Shown: positions 12,799-24,660 of the stretch, piece by piece
Numbering within the stretch: position 1 is the stretch's first letter
Layout: every line of letters starts with the position of its first letter
DNA from: Plantago ovata
Taxonomy: Eukaryota; Streptophyta; Magnoliopsida; Lamiales; Plantaginaceae
Assembly: GCA_028274465.1 (NCBI GenBank)
Contig: CM051455.1
Coordinates: forward strand, 127,135,462-127,199,461
Length of the DNA stretch: 64,000 nt
Reading direction: 5' to 3'
Notes under the pieces: generated by a model
What the model was told of the DNA's origin: nothing
Database searches by the model: none
What the model saw: only the letters and a program-made list of their open reading frames with translations
Translations under genes and position numbers: made by a program

Positions 12799-13315
12799 TA
12801 GATGCAGAGTAAAATGCAAGGCAAGGGAGAAAATAATAAGAAGAGTAGAAAGAGATGAGAAAAGAAGAATGTTTCTTTGTTCACTAGTCTGTTTTTTAAT
12901 AATAGTGGCTTGACCTCGTGGACACAGCACAAGTTGGGTTAGGGTATCTTCCTCTACATTTTCATGTACTACTTGTATTCTTTTTTCCAATAACAAAGAC
13001 TTTATTCCAATAAAGACTTGGGCTGGGTTATGATATTATGATATTATGAACCAAAACAGAATCCCTTGGGAACCAGAATAAGTACAAGTATTCTCCAAAT
13101 GTTCTTTCTCATGCAATACAATATTCACACCTACACTTTGAAAGCTACAGGAAGAAAGGAGGACACATATGATCAGGTGGTGCTGCTGCACTGGTTTTTC
13201 CAGCTCTTTGGTTGTTTGGGAGATGTCCTCATAAAAGCAAAACGAATTTAATCTGTTGACGTCCTTGTAAGTACGATAAGATCATTGTCGTCTTTTAACT
13301 AAACAATAAGTTAGG
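12799..13315. other. Upstream region of PLATZ gene 1
   Basis: AT-rich spacer on the 5-prime side of the minus-strand gene. I see no other gene. Open stretches on both strands lack family features. Confidence 0.45.
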
Positions 13316-13430
13316 TGTAACGCCCAGATCACTAATCACAATTCTGACATATTAGCCCTCAGAGTCAACACGAGTAGTCATTTTGGTATGCTTTGCCCTC
13401 ATTTGTGCGTACCACGGGAAACTAACAAAA
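13316..13430 (+). mobile_element. Truncated Cassandra LTR fragment
   Basis: Begins TGTAACGCCC and keeps the order of words seen in the better Cassandra LTRs of this window: a TATTAGCCCTCAGAG block, a CAACACGAG block, then GCCCTCATTTGTGCGTACC. Similarity is lost before the 5S-like part, so this is the outer half of a decayed LTR. Compare 24211-24524 and 50889-51169. Confidence 0.55.
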
Positions 13431-14252
13431 TTGATCAACAATACGGTTGCGTAGCTTGTACCTTGTTAATACGAGTTGAGTACCAATTATCAGTTGTCTT
13501 AAAGTGCTAATAAGTTAAAATTCATGCCATAGTAAAGTGGGTGAAAAAGTTTAGTGCCGTGGTCATGAAGTAGTTCATAAAATGTTAAGATATAAAGAAG
13601 AGAAGAAGCTAGGTAGCGTAGAAAGCCCCCACTATTTGTGCTTGCTTATCTGCTCTCCTTATAAAAGTTACAAATACTAACCGAACCTACTTCCAGACCA
13701 AAACCACATTAATACATAATGCCATTCATTTTCCTTAGTACTCCTAATTGCAGTCATGCGACGTACAATGTGACGTTATAGGTGTTGAATAGTTTGCTTT
13801 AAAAACTAAGTTTGTTGGTTTAATTTTATATTTGACAGCTTAGTTTTAGCCTTCAGTTAGTACTTTACTACATTCAGCCGGTGTTCAGTCCAGACTTCAG
13901 TGGTGTTATTTTTTGTTATCCTCGAAAAGACTCGTACAATTAGAATAGCGTATGTACTTACATGTTAGCAATGTGATACTTTGATTGCATTCCTTACTTT
14001 CGCCATCAAACAAAAGGACCAATGTAATCTTGAATGTTGTGGAGAGGGACGCCTTATGTGAATCAACTGTGACAATGAGATCCTGCGCGCTTTCGTGTGA
14101 AAATTGTCATATGACAGCCAAAACTTGGACTTGAATCACCCTTTGGGCTCCTAACTTGCATCCACCATCTCACCTCTAAACCCATGAACCTGGATGGGAT
14201 ACCATTCGTTCTGTGATATGTGTCCTCCACACTACTTCATTCATTCGTATAA
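13431..14252. other. Spacer upstream of the Copia element
   Basis: No gene or clear repeat seen. The sequence ends in the target site used by the Copia insertion (TATTG at 14253-14257). Confidence 0.5.
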
Positions 14253-14257
14253 TATTG

Positions 14258-14717
14258 TATTGAAATTCAGAAGCAAAGCAATGCTTCTGTAAACTTAAAT
14301 AAACAGAACAAAAGAAGAAGAGGAACAAATCGGAAGAGCGGGAAACGAACTAAACGGGCGAACTAAGGCGTATGTGCGTACAAGACCGTTGGAGGGAGTT
14401 TTTTTAAATTTTCTGGAACACATTGAGGCGAAGCAGCAGATCACAAGTACAGAAACTGAGCTCATCAACACAGCTCAGCAATGGAGATCATGCGCCTCTC
14501 GTTTCTTGTTTGTATTAGCTCAATAATGTTAGGGTTTTTGTTCGCAGTACATTTACGCTTAGGATGCCGTTGTTAGTTCGTTCAATTGTAGAGAATTAGG
14601 GCAACCACGAGCAGCTATATAAATGTGCTAGCCGGCTTGCTCTGTTATTACTTCACTCCCGCCGCTCTTCAATACAATCCTTTACTCTTCTATGTTTTCT
14701 TGTTAAGCTTTTTGGCA
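14258..14717 (+). repeat. Copia 5-prime LTR
   Basis: 460 bp, matching 19410-19869 with about ten substitutions. Near its 3-prime part a CTATATAAATG TATA box (about 14615-14626) is the probable U3 promoter of the element. Confidence 0.92.
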
Positions 14718-14735
14718 TGGTATCTCGAGCCTAGG
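14718..14735 (+). other. Copia primer-binding site
   Basis: TGGTATCTCGAGCC directly after the 5-prime LTR resembles the TGGTATCAGAGC site complementary to initiator methionine tRNA, with a small internal change. Confidence 0.6.
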
Positions 14736-14782
14736 TCACATCAAACACTCTTCTCTCTTAGCCTACTTCTCACTCCTTCACT

Positions 14783-17700
14783 ATGCGTGAAACCATTGAC
14801 ATAGGTTCTGGTTCCGGCAAAGACAAAGACATTCTTCCCAGTCATGATGATCCACCGAGCCACTACTTTCTCCACTACTCTGACAACGCTACCTCTGGCG
14901 CAATCTCTCCTCTCTTAGATGGTAACAATTACCATACTTGGTATCGTGCTTTCAAGATGAATCTTACCATAAGAAACAAGCTTGCCTTCATTGATGGCTC
15001 TCTTAAGAAGCCTGTTGATTCTGATGTTGATCTCAAATCATGGATAAAGTGTAACACTTTAATCCTTTCTTGGATGGTGCATTCGGTTATCGATAGCATC
15101 AAGAATACTATACTGTTTGTAGAAAATGCAGCAAATGCTTGGGAAAAACTCAAGGCTAGATATTCTAGACCAAACCAAGTCAGAATCTATGAGCTTGAGA
15201 GGGATCTTAATGCTCTCAAGCAAGGCACAATGAGTGTTGCAAAGTATTTTAACAAGCTTGGTAACATCTGTGATGAGCTTGGTGAGTACCAACCTATACC
15301 AGTATGCTCTTGCAGAGAATGCGAATGCTCTCTCACTCAGAATCTTGAGAAGCTGCAGGAGATCAAGAAACTGTTTAAGTTTCTTATGGGGTTGAATGAT
15401 GCCTATGATAACATCAGAAGCCAAATCACTATGACTAAACCACTGATAAGCATAGATGATGCTTTCTCTCTTATTATTCAAGAAGAAAAGCAGAAAGAAG
15501 TGAGGCTAGATGAGAACAACACAGACAACATTGCTATGAGTGTTGGATTGAAAAGAAAGGATAAGAATCTCTACTGTCCAACTTGTAAGATGACCAATCA
15601 TAATCAAGATAACTGCTACAAGTTGATTAGGTACCCTGACTCTAACAAGAGAACCAACTATGATGGCCAAAGAGGTGGTAGAGCTGGGATGAGAGGAAGA
15701 GGCCGCAGAGGTGGCTATACTCAAAACTATGGCACTGGATATAGTGCTAATGAAGTGCAGATGCCTTCCTTCACACCAGCTCAGTTGCAGCAGTTGCAGA
15801 AGATGCTCAACATGAATGAAAAGAAGCAAGATGCTGGTACATCCAATGCTCCACCACGACCACCTGACATGCCAGTTGCAGGCTTTGTCTCAGGTATATT
15901 AAATGATATTTCAACTGAGCCTTGGTTATTGGACTCAGGAGCATCACATCACATAGTTTGTTCATCAAAATATTTTACTAGTAATGTTAAGATAGTAAAC
16001 ACACTAGTACAGCTTCCTAACAGCTTAAGTGTTCCTATATCCCATATTGGAAATGTTAAAATAAATAATGAACTGGAACTAAAAAATGTATTATGTGCCC
16101 CAACTTTCATGTTCAATCTTGTCTCTGTGAGTAAAATGATAGCAGATAATGATTTGCTTATAATCTTTACTAAGGATGATTGTATTATCTCACAGGAGAA
16201 CTCACTGTGAATGACATGCTTGAGGAAGATTGGGCAGATTAAGCAAGTGAGAGGGCTCTACCAGTTCCAGTTTCAAGAAAGTGATGCAGTTCAAGTTTTT
16301 TCAGTTAACCAGAAGGCACTAGCCACTGATGAAGGTGCCCACCATGTCTTGAGTCACTTGTGGCACTATAGACTAGGTCATCTATCATCTAGTAGATTAG
16401 AGTTATTAGCTAAAGAGATTCCAGTAGTTAAATCATGTAATCCAGATCATTGTAATGTCTGTTTCAAGGCAAAAAAAAGAGGAGATCTTTTCCCTCCAGT
16501 AATACAATGACTCTTGTTCCTTTTGAATTAATACATGCAGACATATGGGGTCCCTTTTCAACCAAAACAATGGAAGGCTATAGCTATTTTCTAACTATAG
16601 TAGATGATTTTACAAGGGTAACTTGGATATATCTGGTGAAGTACAAGTCAGACACACAGAAAGCATTACAAACATTTATTAACATGGTTGAAAATCAGTT
16701 TTCTGTCACTATCAAGACTCTGAGATCAGACAACGGGCCTGAGTTTAATATGTTGGCATATTATGCAGCTAAGGGCATAAAACACCAAAAGACATGTCCC
16801 TACACTCCACAGCAGAACTCAGTTGTGGAAAGAAAGCATCAACATATCTTAAATGTAGCAAGGATCATGTTGTTTCAGTCTTATTTACCTCACAAGTTTT
16901 GGGGGAATACGGTTTTAACAGCTGTATATCTTATTAACAGAATTCCAACATCCAAATTAAATAACAAATCTCCATATGAGATATTGTTGAAAAGAATACC
17001 CCCCTTATCAGCATATAAGAGTATTTGGGTGCCTGTGTTATGCATCTTCTCTACCTCTGCAAAGAACAAAATTTGACTCTAGATCTAGAAGATCAGTGTT
17101 CATTGGGTATCCAGCTAATGTAAAGGGATACAAGTGTTATGATCTTAGCACACATCAAATATTTCACAGTAGAGATGTGTTCTTTGCATAACACATATTT
17201 CCATTTGCAAATAAGCAAATAAAGTCAAGTCATGAACAAACAATTGTCTACTCTCCAGGTGAAAGTATAGATGATGCACCTTTAACTAGAAATACTAGAT
17301 TGCATCAAACACAGTGGAGAGACCATAACCAGATTGATGAACTTGCTCCCACAGACATGCAAGATTCTCATCTGAATGATATTGCTTTAGATATAAACAA
17401 AGAGGACAATATAATAAGAGAAATAAAAATAGTGATGATCATAGGGAAGCTACTGAGATGATGCTTGAGGAAAATAGAAATATGACACCTCCTCCATCAT
17501 CACCTTTCAGACATAGGATGGATACTTCACCTGGAACTTCATCTCAGCCTAGAGAAATGCAGCAGTTGAGTACATCAACTGGCAATACTCAAAGCCAAAG
17601 AACAGAAGCTTCAACTGAAATTCTATCTCAATCTGAAATACCACAACAGTTGAGAAAATCAACTAGAAAGATAGCTTCCCCAAAGAAAATAAATCTATAT

Positions 17701-19476
17701 CATCACTATAGTATTCCCAGATCAAATGCTATGATCAAAGAAAGCACTCATCATCCTCTTAGCATGTATTTGGGATACAATAAATTGTCTGAAGCACACA
17801 AGGTGTATACTTTTCAGTTATCACTTCTAGAAGAACCTTCTTCTTATAATGAAGCAATTCAATATGATCATCGGAAAGAAGCAATTGCTGAAGAATTGAG
17901 AGCCCTGCAAGCAAATAAAACATGGACTATAGTGCCACTACCAAATGGAGTGACACCTATAGGATGTAGATATGTGTTTAAGACAAAGCTTACTTCAGAT
18001 GGAAAGATAGATAAACACAAAGCTAGATTAGTTGCAAAAGGGTATACTCAACAATTTGGATTTGATTACACAGAAACCTTCAGTCCAGTTGCTAAGTTGA
18101 CTACCATAAGAGTCTTTCTTGCAATAGCATCCAAGAAGAACTGGATTCTTGAGCAGTTGGATGTGCATAATGCATTCCTTAATGGAGAACTTGATGAGGA
18201 AATCTACATGTCTTTGCCTCCAGGTCTCTCACTTCAGGGGGAGAACAGTGCTAAAAGTAATCTTGTATGCAAGTTGCATAAATCCTTATATGGTCTTAAG
18301 CAAGCCTCCAGACAATGGAATCAGAAACTTACAAATTTCTTGATTCACATAGGTTTCTTTCAGTCTAAGAATGAATATACATTATTCACTAGACAAAAAG
18401 AAAAAGGTCTGGTAGTTGTGCTTGTATATGTGGATGATATTATTCTAGGAGGAGATGACAGAGATCAAATTGATCAAGTTAAAGCTCTACTGCAGCAAGA
18501 ATTCAAGATTAGAGATCTTGGCAAGCTCAAATATTTTTTGGGTTTAGAAATTGCGAGGGGAAGCAAAGTTATCCATCTTTCACAGAGAAAATATGCTTCA
18601 GAAATCTTAGAATCAGTTGGATTACTTGGTTGCAAACCTGCAGTCAATCCACTGGAACAAAATCATAAGATGAGTGCTTATGAAGAAGGGAAAGGTCTAG
18701 AAAAGGAGCTGTTACATGACCCACTTAGGTATAGGAGGCTAATTGGAAAACTTATTTATCTAACAATTAGCAGACCTGATATCTCATATGCAGTGGGCAT
18801 AATGAGTCAATTTATGGAAAAACCAATGATAATACACATGGATGGGCTGCTGAGAATAGTCAAGTACATAAAGAAAGACATTGGAAACGGATTATTCTTT
18901 AACAGTCTGCCAAGTCTTGATCTCCTAGCCTAATGTGATTCAGACTTTGGCGGTTGTAATTACTCTAGAAGGTCACTTACTGGGTATTGCGTCTTGTTTG
19001 GTGACTCCTTGATAAGCTGGAAATCAAAGAAGCATCAAGTGACTAGCTTATCAACTGCTGAAGCTGAATACAGAGCCATCACGCATACTTGTTGCGAAGT
19101 AGTGTGGCTGGTAAGGTTATTTAATGACTTTGGGATCAAGATTGAATTGCCAGTAAGAATACTTTGCGACAATCAATCAACAATCTATCTTACCAAAAAT
19201 CCCATCTTTCACGAAAGAACAAAGCACATAGAAATTCATTGCCATTCTATTAGAGAAAAGGTAGAAGAAGGCATAGTAGACGTAAGACATATTTCATCGA
19301 AAAATCAACCTGTTGATGCCTTTACAAAAGCGGTCTCTGGTGAAACTTTGACAACAATCTTTCGTAAGTTGGGAATTACGAATATCTACACTCCCAACTT
19401 AAGGGGGAGTATTGAAATTCAGAAGCAAAGCAATGCTTCTGTAAACTTAAATAAACCGAACAAAAGAAGAAGATGA
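14783..19476 (+). pseudogene. Copia gag-pol polyprotein, broken by stops and frameshifts
   Basis: The frame opens at ATG 14783. Gag (UBN2/DUF4219-like) carries PLLDGNNYHTWYRAFKMNL near residue 40 and a CX2CX4HX4C zinc knuckle (CPTCKMTNHNQDNC) near residue 265. The aspartic protease has LLDSGASHH. Pre-integrase has the HHCC pattern (HYRLGHLS, CNVCFKAK). The integrase core from about 16530 shows DIWGPF, SDNGPEF and a later Glu (D,D,E). Reverse transcriptase has ARLVAKGYTQQFG and YVDD (about 18429). RNase H has STAEAEYRA. Visible lesions are an in-frame TGA at 16208-16210, frameshifts near 16505 and 17065, TAA at 17189-17191 and TAA at 18931-18933. The last open stretch runs into the 3-prime LTR. 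It cannot make an intact polyprotein as sequenced. Confidence 0.92.
19401..19409 (+). other. Copia polypurine tract
   Basis: AAGGGGGAG lies immediately before the 3-prime LTR, the usual plus-strand primer of plant Copia elements. Confidence 0.75.
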
Positions 19477-19869
19477 ACAAATCGGAAGAGCGGGAAACGA
19501 ACTAAACGGGCGAACTAAGGTGTATGTGCGTACAAGACCGTTGGAGGGAGTTTTTTTAAATTTTCTGGAACACATTGGGGCGAAGCAGCAGATCACAAGT
19601 ACAGAAACTGAGCTCATCAACACAGCTCAGCAATGGAGATCATGCGCCTCTCGTTTCTTGTTTGTATTAGCTCAATAATGTTAGGGTTTTTGTTCGCATT
19701 ACATTTACGCTTAGGATGCCGTTGTTAGTTCGTTCAATTGTAGAGAATTAGGGCAACCACGAGCAACTATATAAATGTGCTAGCCGGCTTGCTCTGTTCT
19801 TACTTCACTTCCGCCGCTCTTCAATACAATCCTTTCTTCTTCTATGTTTTCTTGTTAAGCTTTTTGGCA
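19410..19869 (+). repeat. Copia 3-prime LTR
   Basis: 460 bp, followed by the second TATTG target duplication at 19870-19874. Confidence 0.92.
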
Positions 19870-19874
19870 TATTG

Positions 19875-20998
19875 TTCAATTTGGACTCCGGTACAGAACT
19901 AAGAGATTTTATTCTAGAGTTATCCCTAAAAAGGTCTAATATAATTATGAAAGAAAGAAATGTTAGAAGCTATGTGATGATCTTTGAAAGCACTCTTCGA
20001 GAAAGATTAATAGGCATTGTGTGTTTGTTCAATTGTCCAACCTTTTCACCACATTCCAGAACACACTTTCGTCATCAACCGTACATGTATTCGGTACAAA
20101 AGACAAGCTAAACAAGTCAAGAAAGTATGAGGTTCTATTGTCTTCGATAAACACTAGAATCACTACACGATCCAAATCAGTGGTATCTCCTAGTGTTATT
20201 ATACTATAAGCCAAACACCACCTGGGTGGCTTCATCACAATTCGATGAATCCAACACATTGGTATGGACCTTATATGGGGGGGGACTAGCTATGAGTATG
20301 ACACGACCCTATTCAAGTACAGTAAACTAGTACACTCAATGAACCTTTATTTGTTCTACTACAATCCACTCATTTAGGTACACAATCCACCAGTATTAAT
20401 TGTATGCAAAAGAAGAAAAATCAGATGCATATATATCTTTCTGCCAATTTCCAGAGTCTATTATAGTCAATTTCAACCACCTTATTTTCCAAGAACAAGA
20501 GTAGTCAAGTCAATATTTATTTCTATAATGGCACTTTAATGAGTATGCTTATGAATCAATATAATGATTCATCATTACAAGAAAAAAAAATAGCACATGT
20601 ACATGGTAATTACTAATACTGATACACAACAATCTCAACTGTCATTTATAGCAAAACCAACACAAGTATATTTGCATTCACTTTTAAAACTATACAATCT
20701 ATATATAGGCCATGTGATGTGCTCTTCTAGTTTTGATCATCACAGCTTTTATTTATTTTTCACCTTAGTAGTACAACTGTATGTTACATCCTAGGCAAAC
20801 CTTTCTATCCTAACACCATTCTATGTCTTTGTAACATTTAGTATACATATCACATTACATTACCTCTACTTGCCCCTACCGGACCTGCTAGGTTTCCGAT
20901 TCCAGCACCGGCTTCATCATACATACGAAGCACATATGCGGCGGAATCATCACAAGCTTTACATAATGTCATAACACCATCATACATACACGTCGATT
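19875..20998. other. Spacer and 3-prime UTR side of PLATZ gene 2
   Basis: No coding region can be supported. The part above about 20750 is probably the 3-prime UTR of the minus-strand PLATZ gene. Confidence 0.45.
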
Positions 20999-22359
20999 TT
21001 AGTACTGCATTATAAGAACTCCTGTAGGAGCTCTATGAGGAATCCCCTTTCTCCTTTTCGCGCTCCTGTAATTCATCATTGAAGTCGTCTGAGGTGGCGT
21101 CGAAGGCGTGAAGCTCTGGATTCTGCTCCTCATCATCTGCTTGTGTGTCATCGCGCCATTCATCGACCCTTCCGACTCGGAGCCATCAACACGTGTCCAA
21201 ATCACCTTCGCCTTGTCGCGGAAATTCTTGGATGTCCCCACAATCTGTATGACAAATAAACAAACAATTCAGATCACATTAATTTCTCACAAGACACATT
21301 ACTAGGAATTTCACTGCCTCCTTGTCACAGAAATTCAAAGGATGTTATTAATGGCAACTGCGTTAGGTGACCGAACACTTGTTTTCCACCAATGCAACAT
21401 GGTCACATAACAAAATATTAGGCTAAAGTACAAGAAGTATCAGATACCAATTCCATTAGTACTAGTACTACTACTGCCCACCAAAACTACTTAAAATGGC
21501 AACATACATTAATTAATTTAATTGAATTTAATGAATTCGAACTGAACTGTGTAAACAGAACAAACAGTATACCTTGCATCCAAGGGAGCAGAAGCTGAAA
21601 GAGTCGAGAAGGCTACGGTCACAAACACGGCAGGTGTTGGTGACGCCTTTACCGGGCCTAGGCTGAGGCCTCTGGTTAAGGAAAACAATCTTAGCACTGT
21701 TGATAATGTATGTCTGAACACCTGTTATGTCCAAATGCTTCTGTATCTCAGACACCCTAATCACATCATGGTATGATGATCTCCTTATCTGAAAATCCAA
21801 TCAATCAAACAAACAAATTAGTTAACCAACATTAATCAATCACATCGACAAAGAAGCGTAGCTCAGTTGGTAAGCTGTTTCAGTCCGAAATTCGTGGTGT
21901 CTGGTGACACCACGGGCTAAATGCTCGCTTTGCCGGTTAAAAAAAAAAATCAATCACATCGAAAATCGAATCAATCAATCAAATTATTATTATTATTACC
22001 TGTATGTAGTGATGATCCTTGTGATGAGAGAGACAAAGAGAGCACAGAGAACCGTCAACGCAGTCCAAACAGAACATATTGCACTCGCTTTTGTGAGCAG
22101 CGGCGTGGAGCTTGCATGGACCGAAGAAGCTCGTGCGGAGCAGAGGGTTGAGCCACCTTGGCCACTTGCTGTCCTCATCATGTTGTTGTTCCGGTAACTC
22201 GTATTCGAAACCCTGAACATTTCATTTCAATCAGTCAATCAATCAATTTCATTCTTACTTTACACAGAGACACACAATACAATACAATACAGGTAGATGA
22301 ATTGGAAAAGCAGTAAATGAGAAATGGAGATTGGATGAAGAATGTAACTAACTAACCAT
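20999..22359 (-). CDS. PLATZ zinc-dependent DNA-binding protein (copy 2)
   Basis: Four coding exons on the minus strand: 22359-22357 (ATG only), 22212-22000, 21788-21573 and 21244-20999. They total 678 nt, 225 aa, all phase 0 with GT-AG introns. The PLATZ block has a WLNPLL start, [50 protein letters not shown], then [12 protein letters not shown] and [19 protein letters not shown]. The tail ends [19 protein letters not shown], nearly the same as copy 1. Exon 3 is the same length (216 nt) in both copies. This copy keeps the more usual residues at several positions (SLGCK, NTCRVC), so it may be the less altered paralog. Expected role: nuclear A/T-rich DNA binding and transcriptional repression. 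A SINE sits in the intron between exons 2 and 3. Confidence 0.94.
21849..21947 (+). mobile_element. Short tRNA-derived SINE in a PLATZ intron
   Basis: About 100 bp with an A-box-like GTAGCTCAGTTGGTAAG near 21857-21873, a GTGTCTGGTGACACCACGG hairpin at about 21896-21914, and a poly(A) tail ending at 21949. It is flanked by a perfect 15-bp target duplication AATCAATCACATCGA at 21834-21848 and 21948-21962. The orientation is antisense to the host gene. The intact duplication and tail indicate a recent, retroposed insertion. Confidence 0.75.
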
Positions 22360-22480
22360 TGATTGCTGCTGATTGTGATCAAACTGAGTGAGAGAGTTGA
22401 TATGGTGAATGAGAGGGTTTTCTTGTTGGAGAAGAAGAGAGAAGAAGAGAAGGGAAAGGGCGAGAAATTGATCTGTCCTT

Positions 22481-22490
22481 TTTTGTATAG
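22481..22490 (-). promoter_or_regulatory. Likely TATA box of PLATZ gene 2
   Basis: CTATACAAAA on the minus strand lies about 125 bp upstream of the ATG. A CT-rich leader (TTCTCTTCTTCTC type) follows, typical of plant 5-prime UTRs. Confidence 0.4.
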
Positions 22491-22499
22491 GAGTCTACT

Positions 22500-24205
22500 C
22501 GTACTTAACTAAATAGTCTAGAAGTAATAAATAGTAGCGATCACCTAGAACGCACACCATCCTAGTATTCTTCTTCGTATTATTGTTTCTTTTTTATTTT
22601 ATATTCCTTTTTCTATTACCAATTAATCAATTAATCAAAAGGAAGAAAAGAGCTTCTTTTCCTTCTTTCACTCAAATTGCATAACACCCTCTAGTTATTG
22701 CTTATTTGTATGATAGCCCTTCTTGAAAAAAATGATAAAAGCAGTTAAAACGATAAAAGCATTCGAAATGAAAGTGTATACGTTTCAAGAGAATATAAAG
22801 AAATGGGGGTGATTTGGTTCGTTAGAAGTGTGTTTGAACCATTAACACAATTCACTTAGCATAGCGCATTGATGTTGGAACTTAATATTCACACTCATCA
22901 ATTGTAATGGGATGATATTTCAACGTTGTTACTTTGTCAATTGTTGAAAATGACAAAGGAATTTCAGTGCATCAAATTCAATGGCATTACGTAAATGCTA
23001 TTGTGTGGGTACACATGATGAGATGATGCAAATAATAATATTTGTAATGAATTGGTTTTGACAATAGGACGGGTTAAATGACTGGTGAAGAGAAGAAATA
23101 TAATTAAGAAACAAATCTATAGATACTCCTTAGGCCACCTATATGAATTGGTAAATAAGCGAAGCATATTCAACGGCAAACACACTTCAATGAATACTCA
23201 GCACAAAATTGAACCTCATAAGACATACCTTACAACAAGTTAGTTAATCCGACGATCATTCTTGTTGATTTATTATATATGTAGTACAATGTTCGCTATT
23301 AGATAGTACTAACATCTTGTATAGTGAATAATTACAATATTTGGATATTCATAATGAATAACTACAAGTAATTAATTAAATTATACTAAATGTGAAAAAA
23401 ATAGAGGAGGTAGGTCGTCAATAAGCGTATCACATGTGGTATCTCTTCATTCACATGTAGACATGTAATTGTATTGGTTAGTGTATCATATAAGAATGAT
23501 GATGTATAGTTATACGAGCGAAAAGTGATCGATCTTGTCATAACCAGTTTAAAGACCAACTTCAGTGAAATTATTGACATTTTACAGCATAGATAGGTAG
23601 GTGCGAGTTTCCAAACATAAGGAGACAATCGCACAAATAACTCGTTTTATATGGTGGTAGTGCAATTTACCCCGTTCCTTTTCCTTTTTCTTGTTTGATG
23701 GCCGCTATGCGTTCGATGATGGTGAAGTGGGTGGGGGTCTCATTTTGCAATATATGGAAAACTTAGTAACTTAATGGATGGCGCAAAGCAAATTGCCATC
23801 AGTAATCTAATCCTCCTATGTGGGGCCCTTTTAGTGTTCCACAATTTGTGCTTATCTACTCTTGAAAGTCCACCACCGAGCCACGCTCCGAACCCGAACC
23901 TGAGGCCTTTCATTTTAGCAAATGACGTCGTTTTGCTATTTCTCCATGCCTCTTCGTTCATTCAGTCGTCTCTCTCAGTTTTGCTTCGCGATTACATTAT
24001 TGCATTGGAGAAATTAATTATTAATGGATTATGGACGAGGAGGAATGGAGGATTCGGTCAATATTGGCAGTTGTTTGTTTGACAGTTTATTCACTTTTTT
24101 AAATCAAAATTCTAATTAATATCAACTTTATTTATTTGTTATTTATGACATCATAACTATAAATTCACATTACTTTTTCAAAATCAATTTATAAAAAATT
24201 CATAG
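22500..24205. other. Spacer upstream of PLATZ gene 2
   Basis: AT-rich sequence with no gene I can support. Overlapping open stretches on both strands around 23740-24080 have no recognisable domain. Confidence 0.45.
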
Positions 24206-24210
24206 CTAAG

Positions 24211-24524
24211 TGTAACGCCCCGGTCACTAGTCGACCGAAGTACCGACCCATTGGGTCGGCACGATTACTTCTGGGTTACTTTCCGGGGTGATATGCTGGC
24301 CCTAGAGACCAACACGCATGTTCAAAATTCCCGCACTTTATCCTCAATTGTGCGCGCACCGAAAACTTCCCAGTAAATAAGCACGCTTAAGATGGAGTTT
24401 TTTTTGGGTGGATTCCCAAAAAGAAGACTGCATATTGTTGACATGAGTAGCGTTCTCAACCCATAAGTAACCGCATCAGCCTAAAGGGTCGGGACTTCGG
24501 TTAATTAGTGGTCGGGGCGTTACA
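24211..24524 (-). mobile_element. Solo Cassandra LTR
   Basis: Starts TGTAACGCCCC and ends GGGGCGTTACA on the plus strand. It carries the same ordered blocks as the complete Cassandra at 50889-51579 (GGTGATATGCTGGCCC, GACCAACACG, CTCAATTGTGCGCGCACC, AGTAGCGTTCTCAACCC). Flanks are CTAAG and TTAAG, a 5-bp duplication with one change. The 5S-like part is shortened: roughly 35 bp between CTTCCCAGT and AGCACGCTTAA are missing. Orientation is given by analogy with the complete copy, whose primer site reads on the minus strand. Confidence 0.8.
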
Positions 24525-24589
24525 TTAAGTGTTATGTTTATTTTGCAGCAATCTTTAAAATAAGTGATTCATCGAAATATTTCGCAATG

Positions 24590-24660
24590 CTCGCAAGAGT
24601 GAGGACAATGTGTGCAAGCATGTTAGTCCGTGGAATTATCATATCACCCGGAGAGCAGTC
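24590..24660 (+). mobile_element. Cassandra LTR fragment, opposite orientation
   Basis: The words GAGTGAGGACAATGTGTGC, GTTAGTCCGTGG and ATATCACCCGGAGAG are reverse complements of blocks in the neighbouring Cassandra LTRs. Both ends are lost. A further TGATCGGAGCATTACA at about 24850 resembles an LTR end. Confidence 0.45.

Larger units (their letters stand above)
14258..19869 (+). mobile_element. Ty1-Copia LTR retrotransposon, full length, inactive
   Basis: Two 460-bp LTRs (14258-14717 and 19410-19869) flank gag-pol in the Copia order: gag, protease, integrase, reverse transcriptase, RNase H. A 5-bp target duplication TATTG sits at 14253-14257 and 19870-19874. With that duplication the LTRs begin TATTGAAATTC and end GGCA, a TA...CA border instead of the usual TG...CA. 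The LTRs differ at about ten positions by eye (roughly 98% identity), so the insertion is fairly recent. It lies between two PLATZ paralogs. Confidence 0.93.

Noticed and set aside
21857-21950. A functional tRNA gene
   Set aside because: Only the A-box half resembles a tRNA. There is no proper B box or acceptor stem, and a poly(A) tail plus a 15-bp TSD show it is a retroposed SINE.
23740-24082. A 102-aa plus-strand or 73-aa minus-strand protein
   Set aside because: No family features, overlapping frames and an AT-rich tail; neither is convincing.
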